Part shown: one piece after another, positions 33,047 through 42,427 of the stretch
Numbering within the stretch: the stretch's first letter is position 1
Layout: every line of letters starts with the position of its first letter
From: an uncultured Collinsella sp.
Lineage (GTDB): Bacteria; Actinomycetota; Coriobacteriia; Coriobacteriales; Coriobacteriaceae
Length of the DNA stretch: 64,000 bases
Assembly (NCBI GenBank): GCA_900540855.1
Contig: UQHK01000011.1
Span: 12,422 to 76,421 of the forward strand
Reading direction: 5' to 3'
The notes under the pieces: model-generated
The model's database searches: none
Seen by the model: only the letters and a program-made list of their open reading frames with translations
What the model was told of the DNA's origin: nothing
Made by a program: the position numbers and the translations under genes

Positions 33047-36000
33047 ATGAGCAAACTCGTCGAGGGCATTAAGGACCGCATGGTCGCTGCCGCACGCGAG
33101 GCCGCGCCCGCCGTGGTGGACGCCGCGCAGAAGGCCGCGACCGCGGCAGCCGAGAAAGTTGCCGAGGCAGTTGCCGATGCCAAGAACGCGGCAGGGGAGG
33201 CGTCCGTCACTGGCGAGCCCGCTACCGCCGCTGAGCCCGTAGCCGCCGCCCACGCCCCCGAAGGCGCGATCTTCAACCCCGAGAACGCTCGTGGCAACCT
33301 GCACCTGGGCATCGACGTGGGTTCCACTACCGTTAAGCTCGCCGTGCTCAACGACGACAACCAGATCGTCTACGCCAAGTACCAGCGCCATCACACCGAC
33401 GTCCGTGCCTGCGCCCGCGACCTGTTCGAGGGTGCCGCGACCGTGCTGCCGACGGCCCAGATGACCTGCGCCATTACCGGCTCGGGCGGCCTGCTGCTGT
33501 CCCAGTGGCTCGACCTGGAGTTTGTCCAGGAGGTCATCGCCAGCAAACGCGCCGTCGAGACCCTTATCCCGGCCACCGATGTCGCCATCGAGCTGGGCGG
33601 CGAGGACGCCAAGATCATCTACTTCGACAACGGCATCGAGCAGCGCATGAACGGCACCTGCGCCGGCGGTACGGGCGCCTTCATCGACCAGATGGCAACC
33701 CTGCTGCACACCGACGCCAGCGGCCTCAACGAGCTCGCGGCCAACGCCACCACCATCTATCCCATCGCCAGTCGCTGCGGCGTATTTGCCAAGACCGACG
33801 TGCAGCCGCTGCTCAACGAGGGCGCCCGTCCCGAGGACGTGGCCGCCTCCATCTTCCAGGCCGTCGTGACCCAGACCATCTCGGGCCTGGCGTGCGGTCG
33901 TCCCATCCGCGGCAACGTCGCCTTCCTGGGCGGCCCGCTGCAGTACCTCTCCGAGCTGCGCCACCGCTTCTACCTCACGCTCAACCTGGACGAGGAACAC
34001 CGTATCGTGCCCCAAAACGCTCACCTGTTTGTGGCGAGCGGCGCCGCCATGGCGCACGAGTCCAACAAGCTCAGCACGTTCCCGCAGCTCATCGAGGCCA
34101 TCGATGCCCTGGGTGACACGCAGGGTGCCGAGGTCGAGCGTCTGGATCCGCTCTTTGCCACCGACGAGGACTTTGCCGAGTTCAAGGGTCGCCACGACCA
34201 GGAAGTCGTCCCCAAGGGCAAGCTCGACGGCTACACCGGCCGCGTGTTCATCGGTATCGACGCCGGCTCCACCACCATGAAGGCCGCGCTCGTGGGCGAG
34301 GACGGCCAGCTGTTGCACACCTGGTACGGCAACAACAACGGCGACATCCTGGGCACGGCCAAGGTCATCATGGCCGATTTCTACAACCACATCCCCGCCG
34401 GCTGTACCATCGGCCACGTGACCACCACGGGCTACGGCGAGGCGCTGCTCATCGAGGCCCTCAAGGCCGACTCCGGCGAGATCGAGACCGTTGCGCACCT
34501 GCGTGGCGCCAAGGCATTCCTGCCCGGCGTCGAGTTCATCCTGGACATCGGCGGCCAGGACATGAAGTGTCTGCGCGTTAAGGACGGCGTGATTGAGCAC
34601 ATCATGCTCAACGAGGCCTGCTCATCGGGCTGCGGCAGCTTTATCGAGAGCTTCGCCGTGTCTATGAACATGGACGTGCGCGCGTTTGCCGATGCCGCCA
34701 TCCATGCCAAGGCCCCCGTCGACCTGGGCAGTCGCTGCACGGTCTTTATGAACTCGCGCGTCAAGCAGGCGCAAAAGGAAGGTGCCACGGTGGGCGACAT
34801 CGCGGCCGGCCTGTCCTATTCCGTCATCAAGAATGCCCTGTTCAAGGTTATTAAGCTGCGCGACCCCAAGGAGATCGGCAGCCAGGTGATCGTTCAGGGC
34901 GGCACCTTTATGTCCGACGCCACGTTGCGCGCGTTTGAGCAGCTCACCGGCGTTCATGCCGTGCGTCCCGACATCGCCGGCTGCATGGGCGCCTATGGTG
35001 CGGCCCTGCTCGCCCGCGATCGCGCCGGCGCCGACGGCACCTCGACCATCCTTTCGGCCGAGGACATCGCGCACCTCACCGTGACGCAAAAGCATGTCCG
35101 CTGCGGCCGCTGCTCCAACAACTGCCAGCTCACCGTCAACGACTTTGGCGGCGGCAGGCGCTTCATTACCGGTAACCGCTGCGAGAAGGGTGCCGGCCAC
35201 AAAAAGCAAAAGACCGAGGCGCCCAACCTCTTCAAAAAGAAGAACGATCTGCTCTTTAACCGCGAGGTGCTGAGCCCCGACGAGGCCCCGCGCGGCACCG
35301 TCGGCATCCCGCGCGCGCTCAACATGTACGAGAACTACCCCTTCTGGCACGCGTTCTTTACGCGCTTGGGCTTTAGCGTGCAGCTGTCCGACCAGTCGAG
35401 CAAAAAGACCTACCAGGCGGGCATCGAGTCCATGCCGTCCGAGAGCGTGTGCTATCCGGCAAAGATGAGCCACGGCCACGTGATGAACCTCATTGACCGC
35501 GACGTCGACTTCATTTGGATGCCGTGCGTGCGCTGGGAGCGCAAAGAGGACCCGACGGCTGGTAACTGCTACAACTGCCCCATCGTCATGAGCTACCCCA
35601 CAGCGCTGGCGCTCAACATCGACGAGATCCGCGAGCAGAACATCGAGTTCCTGTATCCGTTTGTGCCCTATCACGATAAGACCGAGCTCAAGCGCCGCCT
35701 GTACCAGGTGCTCGCCGTCGACCGCGTGGCCGATGCTGAGGCCGGTCGCGGTCGCGTGCGCGGACCCAAGATCACCCGCTCCGAGGTCGATGCCGCCGTC
35801 AACGCTGCCTTTGAGGCCGATGCGCGTTTCCACGAGGACATCCAGACTATGGGCGAGGAGGCCCTTAAGTGGGTCGAGGATCACGGCGGCCACGGCATTG
35901 TGCTCGCCGGTCGCCCTTACCACAACGACCCCGAGATCAACCACGCCCTGCCCGAGCTTATCTCGAGCTTTGGCTTTGCGGTCTTTACCGAGGATTCGCT

Positions 36001-37828
36001 TGCACACCTGGTGAAGCCCGAGCGTCCGATTCGCGTCGTCGACCAGTGGATGTACCACAGCCGCCTGTACGCCGTCGCCCGTTTTGTGACGATGCGCAAC
36101 GACCTGGACCTGATCCAGCTCAACTCTTTCGGCTGCGGTCTGGACGCTCTGACCACCGACCAGGTGCAGGAGATTCTGGAGGCCAGCGGCAAGATCTACA
36201 CCGTGCTCAAGATCGACGAGGTGTCCAACCTGGGTGCCGCGCGCATCCGCATCCGCTCGCTCATGGCAGCGCTCAAGGACCAGGAGGCCGAGCGCTTGGC
36301 AGAGGCCACGGCCGCGGGCGAGGCCTACGAGCAGGGTGACGCCGCACCGGTGGCGCCCTCCACGGATGCCCCCGCGTTCGCGAGCCGCAAGTACACGTTC
36401 GAAGCACAGCGTGAGAGCGCATCGACCGCGTGGCCCAAGGTGCCCTTTACTGAGCAGATGCGCGACGAGGGCTATACCATCCTGTGCCCACAGATGGCGC
36501 CGATCCACTTTGACCTGGTCAAAGAGGTGTTCCGTGGTGCCGGCTACAATCTTGAGCTGCTGCCCTCGACCGATCACGATGCCGTCGAGGCCGGCCTGCG
36601 CTATGTGAACAATGACATTTGCTACCCGTCGATCCTGGTGACGGGCCAGATTATGGAGGCCATCGAGAGCGGCAGATACGATCTGTCCAAGACGGCCGTG
36701 GTTATCAGCCAGACCGGCGGCGGCTGCCGTGCCACCAACTATATCGCGCTCATCCGCAAGGCCCTGCGCGAGAGCGGCCACCCCGAGATTCCGGTGATCT
36801 CGCTTTCGGCCGTGGCGCTCGGCGAGGACAACCCCGGCTTTAAGATTACGCCGGCGCTGCTTAAGCAGGCCGTGTACGCGGTGCTCTTTGGCGACGTGAT
36901 GATGCAGATGCTCTACCGCTGCCGCCCGTACGAGGCCACGCCTGGTGCCGCCAACACGCTCTATGAAGAGTACATGGCGCGTGCCCGCAAGCTGGCGCCC
37001 AAGTTTAACCGCCACAACTACACCAAGCTGTGCCGCGAGGCCATCCGCGCGTTCGACACCATGCCGCTCGTGGGCGAGGGCACCAAGCCGCGTGTGGGCG
37101 TGGTCGGCGAGATCCTGGTCAAGTTCCATCCCACGGCCAACAACCACGTGGTCGACGTTATCGAGCACGAGGGCTGCGAGGCCGTAGTACCGGGCCTGCT
37201 CGACTTCTTCCTGTACTCCATGAGCAACGCCGAGCTGCAGAAAGACGAGCTGGGAAGCTCTGCTACAACGCGTGCGGGCATGCAAGCGCTCATCAAGCTT
37301 GTGGACTGGATGCGCACGCCGGTGGAGGAGATGCTCGAGAAGTCCGAACGTTTTGAGGCGCCCGAGCGCATCGGCACCATGGCCGACAAGGCCCGTACGG
37401 TACTTTCGGTGTGCAACAACATGGGCGAGGGCTGGTTGCTCACGGCCGAGATGCTCGACCTGATCGACCATGGTGCGCCCAACATCATCTGCACGCAGCC
37501 CTTTGCGTGCCTGCCCAACCACGTGGTGGGTAAGGCTGTGATCAAGGAACTGCGCCGTCAGCACCCCGAGAGCAACATTGTCGCGGTGGACTACGACCCC
37601 GGTGCGTCCGAGGTCAACCAGCTCAACCGCATTAAGCTCATGATCAGCGTGGCCAAGGAGAACATGCGCGCTGGCAAGGGCTTTAAGCTCGAGAAGGTGG
37701 CGCCGCTCGCGATGGACGAGGTCACCGGCCAGATGCGTGCCCATGATGGCTGTGTGAGCTGCGGGCCGGCCAGGGAGGAGGCCGTTGCATCGGTCGCTGA
37801 GCGCCTGGGACGCGGCATTAAGAAGTAG
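33047..37828 (+). CDS. Giant acyl-CoA dehydratase activase-like protein (BadF/HgdC x2, DUF2229, HgdB-like)
   Basis: 1593-aa multidomain protein. Residues 1-80 are an Ala-rich helical extension unusual for the family. Two ASKHA ATPase units follow: LGIDVGSTTVKLAV (from 88) with NGTCAGGTGAF and SRCGVFAKTD, and IGIDAGSTTMKAAL (from about 402) with NEACSSGCGSF and SRCTVFMNSR; each supplies the two Cys that bridge a [4Fe-4S] cluster in HgdC-type activases. A Cys cluster CGRCSNNC near 684, a DUF2229 region (about 750-900) and an HgdB/double-cubane-like reductase region (about 1140-1590) complete it. Related activases use ATP to push low-potential electrons into a dehydratase or reductase. The substrate is unknown; activator and acceptor appear fused in one chain. 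Terminator follows at 37861. Confidence 0.88.
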   Translation: MSKLVEGIKDRMVAAAREAAPAVVDAAQKAATAAAEKVAEAVADAKNAAGEASVTGEPATAAEPVAAAHAPEGAIFNPENARGNLHLGIDVGSTTVKLAVLNDDNQIVYAKYQRHHTDVRACARDLFEGAATVLPTAQMTCAITGSGGLLLSQWLDLEFVQEVIASKRAVETLIPATDVAIELGGEDAKIIYFDNGIEQRMNGTCAGGTGAFIDQMATLLHTDASGLNELAANATTIYPIASRCGVFAKTDVQPLLNEGARPEDVAASIFQAVVTQTISGLACGRPIRGNVAFLGGPLQYLSELRHRFYLTLNLDEEHRIVPQNAHLFVASGAAMAHESNKLSTFPQLIEAIDALGDTQGAEVERLDPLFATDEDFAEFKGRHDQEVVPKGKLDGYTGRVFIGIDAGSTTMKAALVGEDGQLLHTWYGNNNGDILGTAKVIMADFYNHIPAGCTIGHVTTTGYGEALLIEALKADSGEIETVAHLRGAKAFLPGVEFILDIGGQDMKCLRVKDGVIEHIMLNEACSSGCGSFIESFAVSMNMDVRAFADAAIHAKAPVDLGSRCTVFMNSRVKQAQKEGATVGDIAAGLSYSVIKNALFKVIKLRDPKEIGSQVIVQGGTFMSDATLRAFEQLTGVHAVRPDIAGCMGAYGAALLARDRAGADGTSTILSAEDIAHLTVTQKHVRCGRCSNNCQLTVNDFGGGRRFITGNRCEKGAGHKKQKTEAPNLFKKKNDLLFNREVLSPDEAPRGTVGIPRALNMYENYPFWHAFFTRLGFSVQLSDQSSKKTYQAGIESMPSESVCYPAKMSHGHVMNLIDRDVDFIWMPCVRWERKEDPTAGNCYNCPIVMSYPTALALNIDEIREQNIEFLYPFVPYHDKTELKRRLYQVLAVDRVADAEAGRGRVRGPKITRSEVDAAVNAAFEADARFHEDIQTMGEEALKWVEDHGGHGIVLAGRPYHNDPEINHALPELISSFGFAVFTEDSLAHLVKPERPIRVVDQWMYHSRLYAVARFVTMRNDLDLIQLNSFGCGLDALTTDQVQEILEASGKIYTVLKIDEVSNLGAARIRIRSLMAALKDQEAERLAEATAAGEAYEQGDAAPVAPSTDAPAFASRKYTFEAQRESASTAWPKVPFTEQMRDEGYTILCPQMAPIHFDLVKEVFRGAGYNLELLPSTDHDAVEAGLRYVNNDICYPSILVTGQIMEAIESGRYDLSKTAVVISQTGGGCRATNYIALIRKALRESGHPEIPVISLSAVALGEDNPGFKITPALLKQAVYAVLFGDVMMQMLYRCRPYEATPGAANTLYEEYMARARKLAPKFNRHNYTKLCREAIRAFDTMPLVGEGTKPRVGVVGEILVKFHPTANNHVVDVIEHEGCEAVVPGLLDFFLYSMSNAELQKDELGSSATTRAGMQALIKLVDWMRTPVEEMLEKSERFEAPERIGTMADKARTVLSVCNNMGEGWLLTAEMLDLIDHGAPNIICTQPFACLPNHVVGKAVIKELRRQHPESNIVAVDYDPGASEVNQLNRIKLMISVAKENMRAGKGFKLEKVAPLAMDEVTGQMRAHDGCVSCGPAREEAVASVAERLGRGIKK

Positions 37829-37956
37829 TTGGCCTACTTCGAGCCGGATGTAAGACAAAAGGGTGGTAGCCGCGCCGGCTACCACCCTTTTTTACTGGAT
37901 ATATGTTGCGTAAATGGCCTTGCCGACGCCTTTCGTGGACTCGGATTTCGGAAGTG
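37373..37956. repeat. Left copy of the direct repeat flanking the RiPP island
   Basis: The last 456 bases of the activase-like gene plus 128 bases downstream, including its terminator. 37373-37514 and 37775-37956 recur at 43036-43177 and 43190-43371 with roughly 10 percent divergence; the 260 bases between are missing in the right copy. Confidence 0.85.
37861..37893 (+). terminator. Terminator of the activase-like gene
   Basis: Perfect 11-bp stem GGGTGGTAGCC/GGCTACCACCC, 5-nt loop, followed by TTTTTT. A decayed copy lies in the right repeat at about 43277. Confidence 0.9.
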
Positions 37957-38067
37957 GGGCACAGTTTTGTGGGTGGTGAGTGGGCCACTGACTTGCCAAG
38001 AGTCTGCCGGCCCTTGTTGTTTTCTCTCGGAATACTACAAAAAACTCGGGGCTGGCCCACGCTTCCG
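37946..38067. repeat. Imperfect palindrome at the left island boundary
   Basis: CGGAAGTGGGGC (37949-37960) faces GGCCCACGCTTCCG (38054-38067), and GTGGGCCA (37980) faces TGGCCCAC (38053) with overlap of alternative pairings. The flanking direct repeat ends inside its left arm (TTTCGGAAGTG), the same 11-mer that opens the palindrome at 43361. Confidence 0.5.
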
Positions 38068-38118
38068 TTCTGGCGGAATGCGATGCTGTTTTGCATAGAA
38101 TTAGTACGCCCGCCATGT

Positions 38119-39075
38119 TCAGCCGGAAAGGTCTCCTTCTTCAGCGCTTTTTAAACAGCGGGATAGCTGGCGTGCCTCAAGTTGAATGCAGCTTATCGCG
38201 TGATGAGTTTGCGCTCGGACATCGTTTGAATTTGAAGCGCAGTAAAAAGGGATTGATAATCTATCTTGTTTGCCTAGGCAAACGATTTTTGCTGGATAGC
38301 CTATCCTGATTTGAGACGTTTGCGAGGCTATGGTCAAAATAACCCCATGCTTACGAATGAGAAAATCGGACAAATTGTGCTGGTCTGCTAAGTTAATACT
38401 CTCGTAGCGGGGGAAAAGGCCCAGATGGTTAAATGCTGAGTCTATTCTTTTTCGACAATATCGAATGTCACAGGTGTTTGCAATTGGATATTGAGCCACC
38501 GCGTTTAGATTCGCTGCTGCGTGACTAGCTAATGGGTGATTGCTTTCAACGAGGAGGTTGACTTCGGCGTTCAATAAAAAATGCGATTCAAAAAGATTGG
38601 TGTCTACTTGCCCAGCGACAATCGCAATGTCGATTTGTCCGTCAAGTAGAAGGGATAAGCACGTTCCGCCGTCGTCGTATCTGGAAACAGCAAATTTACC
38701 ACCGTTGTACTTTTTCGAGAGCCGGTTTAGTGTGGGCTGGTTGAACCAGCTTATGAGTATTGGTGGTAGTCCGACTGCAACGTGTGTCAAATGTGTCTGG
38801 GTTATTTTTATCTTTTCACGCGTGATTTGCGCATACGCTTGAATTCCCTCAATTGAAGCTAGTGCATCTAATGCTATAGGAAGGATTTCCTCTCCATAGT
38901 TTGTTAGATGTAGAATACTGCCTCTTTTTTCGAACAGCTTCAGACCAAGTTCAGATTCCAATGCTCGAATGCCTTTTGAAACAGCTTGCGGCGAAACGCT
39001 TAATATAGTTGCTGCATCCGAGTAATTCTGACAATCAAATACCTTTATGAAATACTGCAGCTGAACAACATTCAC
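38119..39075 (-). CDS. LysR-family regulator of the RiPP island
   Basis: 318-aa LysR-type regulator. The N-terminal winged HTH reads LQYFIKVFDCQNYSDAATIL and SPQAVSKGIRALESELGLKLFEKR; the rest is the periplasmic-binding-like effector domain. It starts with GTG at 39075 (SD AAGGAA) and is divergent from the precursor genes, sharing a 158-base AT-rich control region. LysR proteins usually activate a divergent operon on binding a small ligand, so it probably controls the peptide genes. Codon and base usage is much more AT-rich than the flanking genes, in keeping with acquisition as part of the island. Confidence 0.88.
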   Translation of the reverse strand: MNVVQLQYFIKVFDCQNYSDAATILSVSPQAVSKGIRALESELGLKLFEKRGSILHLTNYGEEILPIALDALASIEGIQAYAQITREKIKITQTHLTHVAVGLPPILISWFNQPTLNRLSKKYNGGKFAVSRYDDGGTCLSLLLDGQIDIAIVAGQVDTNLFESHFLLNAEVNLLVESNHPLASHAAANLNAVAQYPIANTCDIRYCRKRIDSAFNHLGLFPRYESINLADQHNLSDFLIRKHGVILTIASQTSQIRIGYPAKIVCLGKQDRLSIPFYCASNSNDVRAQTHHAISCIQLEARQLSRCLKSAEEGDLSG

Positions 39076-39139
39076 CAGAATTTCCTTAGGTTGAATTTTT
39101 AATCAGGCTAAGTGTAAATTAAAAAATGTTAAACAAGGC

Positions 39140-39152
39140 AAACAAATTGTTT
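39140..39152. promoter_or_regulatory. Candidate LysR-type binding dyad
   Basis: AAACAAATTGTTT, a 13-base perfect dyad within the divergent LysR/precursor control region. Several TTGAC-like hexamers and TATAAC (39201-39206) lie between it and the first precursor, but no well-spaced promoter pair stands out. Confidence 0.4.
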
Positions 39153-39233
39153 CATCTAGTACAAAAAGTTATCAAACAGCTTTTGACTTTTTGACCAAAG
39201 TATAACTAGGCCTAAAACGAGAAAGGAGCCATT

Positions 39234-39404
39234 GTGGATTGGATACAGCCAACTCAAACACCTAACGATATTGCTTTGCTATCAAGTTGGTGTCCTTGTC
39301 AGGGCGCAAAATGTCAGGGGCGCTGTAATCCCTGGGGGATGTGTACCGTGTACACGGGCGGGAATTGCCGCGCATTTCAATATTGCGGTATACACGTTAG
39401 CTAG
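39234..39404 (+). CDS. Cys-rich RiPP precursor 1 of the island
   Basis: 56-aa peptide starting with GTG, with SD GAAAGGAG 5 bases upstream. N-terminus MDWIQPTQTPNDIALLSSW, then seven cysteines at 20, 22, 27, 31, 37, 45 and 51, interspersed with Gly, Gln, Asn and aromatic residues. It is the first gene after the LysR control region and is followed by a second Cys-rich peptide whose SD overlaps its stop codon. A radical SAM/SPASM enzyme is encoded 211 bases further. Such enzymes install thioether or other crosslinks on Cys-rich peptides, so this is the likely substrate. An overlapping longer frame starting two bases earlier (39232-39588) spans both peptides but lacks the coding signals. Confidence 0.85.
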   Translation: MDWIQPTQTPNDIALLSSWCPCQGAKCQGRCNPWGMCTVYTGGNCRAFQYCGIHVS

Positions 39405-39412
39405 GAGCTTCG

Positions 39413-39577
39413 ATGGAATATATTCAAAAGCCAGTGAATACTCAGATGCCTGCTTCGTCTCGAGATATTTCTACGTGTGTGTCCTGTGCAGCGCATATTT
39501 GTTGGAGTTATTCAGGGGGAGGACCGTGTGGCCTGAGGATCTGCATTACCAAATTTTGTGGCTGGAATTACTCCTAA
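39413..39577 (+). CDS. Cys-rich RiPP precursor 2 of the island
   Basis: 54-aa peptide. The SD AGGAG (39403-39407) overlaps the stop codon of precursor 1 and sits 5 bases before the ATG. N-terminus MEYIQKPVNTQMPASSRD, then six cysteines at 22, 25, 30, 39, 44 and 49, with a GGG at 35-37. Cysteine spacing differs from precursor 1, but the leader start M-[DE]-[WY]-I-Q is shared, so one maturase could recognise both. The pair may form a two-peptide product or two independent products. It is followed by the radical SAM gene after 38 bases. Confidence 0.85.
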   Translation: MEYIQKPVNTQMPASSRDISTCVSCAAHICWSYSGGGPCGLRICITKFCGWNYS

Positions 39578-39615
39578 TGGCAGGTTGAAATATTGAAATA
39601 TGCAACGGAGTAGAA

Positions 39616-40875
39616 ATGAAACAGTCTCGCTTTAATGTAATCGATAAAGGCAATCAGCCTACGCTGGTATATAACTCTTACTCCGGCGCAATTGTTGCGT
39701 TGGATGCGGAATACGAGAAGGCACTATTTGCGAATGGGGCTAATGGCCCTTCGGAAATTGTCGACAATTTGATGGACGCGGGGTTGTTGGTTTCCGACGG
39801 ACTTGATGAAATCGAACATTTAAAAGAGATATCATCGGCCTGTCGCATGCAATCAAAATCACTTTCATTTACGATAGCTCCGACATTGAATTGTAATTTC
39901 AGGTGTCCGTATTGTTATGAGGACGGCAAGCGTTATGGTTCAATGAGCGACCAGTGCGTCGATCAGGTAATAAAGCATATCAATGGCATGGCTTTAGACA
40001 ATCAGGCAGATAGTTTGCAGATTGCCTGGTATGGCGGCGAGCCTTTATTGGCGATTGAGACGGTGGAGAAGATTACGCGCGGAATCCGAAGTGATGAAAT
40101 CTTATTTAACGCCAGCATGGTGACCAACGGTTATTTCTTAGATGGGAAAACGGCGGAGTTGCTTGCAAAAAATGGGGTCACGCACGTTCAGGTGACTGTC
40201 GATGGTCCGCCTGAAATACACAATCAACGAAGATGTCTTCCTTCTGGCGGTGATACGTTCAACCGTATTATCGATAACGTAAAAAGAGCTAGTGCGTACT
40301 TCAATGTCATCTTAAGAGTTAATGTTGATCCGACGAACGGTGATCAGATTGATCGCTTGATTGATTCGCTTGATCAAAAAGGTCTTCGTAATAGAGTAAA
40401 ACTGTATTTAGCGGCAGTAGATGATATAAATGGGGCATGCGCTAACTCTCCGTGCTATTCAGAGGACGAATTTGCCTCGATTGAAGCATCCTGTTTGTCT
40501 CGCTACAAAATGACGGGGTACATGGATCCGTTTCTTCCAGGCTTTAATCCGACCATATGCGGAGCCGTCAATAAATATTCAGAAGTTATTGGACCAGATG
40601 GTTCCTTATATAAATGCTGGAATGAAATAGGATATTCCGACAGAAGTTATGGCAGCATCTTTGAAAGCGTAGCGAGTAACGCATTCGAAGTTTCCAAATG
40701 GAATGCTTACGACTTTTGTTCAGATTCAGAATGTCTTAACTGCTCGCTTCTTCCTATGTGCATGGGTGGCTGTCCCTTCACCAGGCTGTATGAAAATAAG
40801 ACAAGCTGCGTATCTGCAAGAAAGAACTGTATAAAAGTAATGAGGGCGGCCTATGATTTCAAGCATAAGAAGTGA
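39616..40875 (+). CDS. Radical SAM/SPASM peptide maturase
   Basis: 419-aa enzyme. Residues 1-70 form an N-terminal region that may bind the leader. The radical SAM motif is CNFRCPYC (C93, C97, C100), with WYGGEPLL as the SAM-contacting GGE. A SPASM/twitch region carries Cys 315, 334, 368, 373, 376, 382, 386, 398 and 405 (CGAVNKY ... CSDSECLNCSLLPMCMGGC), enough for two auxiliary [4Fe-4S] clusters. This is the layout of enzymes that make thioether or C-C crosslinks in RiPPs, including the CcpM-type maturases of clostridial Cys-rich peptides. It lies directly after two Cys-rich precursor genes and overlaps the exporter gene by 23 bases. The precise crosslink cannot be read from the sequence. 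Confidence 0.92.
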   Translation: MKQSRFNVIDKGNQPTLVYNSYSGAIVALDAEYEKALFANGANGPSEIVDNLMDAGLLVSDGLDEIEHLKEISSACRMQSKSLSFTIAPTLNCNFRCPYCYEDGKRYGSMSDQCVDQVIKHINGMALDNQADSLQIAWYGGEPLLAIETVEKITRGIRSDEILFNASMVTNGYFLDGKTAELLAKNGVTHVQVTVDGPPEIHNQRRCLPSGGDTFNRIIDNVKRASAYFNVILRVNVDPTNGDQIDRLIDSLDQKGLRNRVKLYLAAVDDINGACANSPCYSEDEFASIEASCLSRYKMTGYMDPFLPGFNPTICGAVNKYSEVIGPDGSLYKCWNEIGYSDRSYGSIFESVASNAFEVSKWNAYDFCSDSECLNCSLLPMCMGGCPFTRLYENKTSCVSARKNCIKVMRAAYDFKHKK

Positions 40876-42427
40876 TGCGGACTCAACGGCGCTCTTCGAT
40901 TATCTGCCATATTTCAGACTTGGGTTTTCTTCCCAATTGCTTCTGGTTATAGTCTTCGCGTTGTGCTTAATAATATCTGGAATGATGGCTTCTGTATCCC
41001 CGCTGCTTACGAGCGCTCTGGTTGACAATATATCTAAAAAAACATCTTACGATACTATCATGATTAGCAGCGCTCTAATTGGTTTTGCGGCACTAATCGA
41101 TATTGTTGTCAGTTATTTAAGCACCCTTCTTTCAATGCGGATAACGACCGTGGCTGCATACTCGATTGTTCGAAGTAAAATCGATGAGCTCGTTCGGATG
41201 CCTTTTGAGTTATATTTTGAGCAGGAGTCAGCTGAAAAAACTCAACAAATATGTTCAGATGCCAATACTGTGGCTTCCTTCGGATTGTCGGTGCTCCAGA
41301 CGGTACTTCTTGCGGTTGTCCAGCTAGGTATCAGTTTTATTTTTCTCTATGGATGCTCCGTAGCGCTCTTTTGGGTTTCCGTGACATTTTGCATCTTGTA
41401 TGCAATTGCATATGCTTTATTCAGAAAACCGCTTTTTGTTTCAGGTCTGACCTTTAAGGAGGAGCAGTCCCTGTATTTCGGAAAAGTGGAGTCCGTACTT
41501 GCGCATCAGAGATTTTTGTATGTTAATGTGCTATTCGAAAGAGCATTGAAATCCATAGATAGCTTTTTTTCGTCTTTGCTGCACGCCGGAGTCGCCTATC
41601 AAAGTGTCGTTTCGAGATTTCAGGCAACGGATTCCTTTGCTGCGGCTGCGTCCCAGGTGACTATTCTTTTGATTTCGGCTTTCTATGTAATGCATGGAAG
41701 CATGAGTGTAGGCCAACTTGTTGCCGTTTCGAGCTACATGGCTTTAATGCTATCTGCCGTGAGGTCAATCTACGGTATAGGTAGTAGCGTACAAGACTGC
41801 TTCTCATCGATATCTCGTCTAAATGCCTCTAAATTGCCTTTGGCTGTTGCTGGAGAGGAGCTCTTGGAGATCGATTACATCGAACTGCATAATTTTGGTT
41901 TTACATTAAATGAAAAGTGTCTCTACAATAACTTGAATCTCAGGTTTGACAAAGGAAAGCTCTATGCTCTTGTGGGGATTAATGGCTCGGGCAAAACGAG
42001 CCTTGCGTACTTATTAATGGGTTGTTTCAATTCGGGTTACGGTGGGGCTATTTCCTACAACGGTAAGGCCCAAGAAGAAATCAACTGCGAGCACCTTAGG
42101 CGGAATCTAGTTTCGTTTGCCGAACAAACCCCGATATCAGTAAAGGATTTTCTTAGCGATAGAAATTTTCCTTCTATCGAAAAGAAGAGGTGCGGAGGAA
42201 TGTCTCCTGGGGAACTGAAACAATTGGAAATTAGGCGGGTCTTGGAAAAGAAGGCAGACGTCTATTTATTCGATGAGCCAACAGCATCACTTGATATTGC
42301 TCATAAAGAAGCTCTGATAAATGCTGTGAAGGAACTGCGCAAGCACAAGATTGTCATTGTTATTACACACGATATGGACCTAATAGCAGCTAGTGATGAG
42401 GTGGTAGAGCTTGGGAAAAGCGACTGA
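40853..42427 (+). CDS. ABC exporter (fused membrane and ATPase domains) of the RiPP island
   Basis: 524-aa half-transporter. About six membrane helices occupy residues 25-310, followed by an ATPase domain with Walker A GINGSGKTS (about 375-383), a divergent signature MSPGELKQ, Walker B VYLFDEP and H-loop THD. It lacks the N-terminal C39 peptidase domain of leader-cleaving exporters (PCAT), so leader removal must be done by another protein. The ATPase part is shorter than usual between Walker A and the signature. Its start overlaps the maturase gene by 23 bases and its end overlaps the next gene by 17, showing tight coupling. Confidence 0.9.
   Translation: MISSIRSDADSTALFDYLPYFRLGFSSQLLLVIVFALCLIISGMMASVSPLLTSALVDNISKKTSYDTIMISSALIGFAALIDIVVSYLSTLLSMRITTVAAYSIVRSKIDELVRMPFELYFEQESAEKTQQICSDANTVASFGLSVLQTVLLAVVQLGISFIFLYGCSVALFWVSVTFCILYAIAYALFRKPLFVSGLTFKEEQSLYFGKVESVLAHQRFLYVNVLFERALKSIDSFFSSLLHAGVAYQSVVSRFQATDSFAAAASQVTILLISAFYVMHGSMSVGQLVAVSSYMALMLSAVRSIYGIGSSVQDCFSSISRLNASKLPLAVAGEELLEIDYIELHNFGFTLNEKCLYNNLNLRFDKGKLYALVGINGSGKTSLAYLLMGCFNSGYGGAISYNGKAQEEINCEHLRRNLVSFAEQTPISVKDFLSDRNFPSIEKKRCGGMSPGELKQLEIRRVLEKKADVYLFDEPTASLDIAHKEALINAVKELRKHKIVIVITHDMDLIAASDEVVELGKSD

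Noticed and set aside
34622..37885. Very long open frame (over 1000 codons) on the minus strand opposite the activase-like gene
   Set aside because: Frame openness comes from GC-biased third positions of the plus-strand gene; composition is Arg/His/Val-rich with no domain, and the plus strand has clear domains.
39232..39588. 118-codon plus-strand frame starting two bases before precursor 1
   Set aside because: It runs through both precursor genes in another frame, without an SD suited to it and without domain; the two short frames have matching SDs, leader similarity and Cys patterns.
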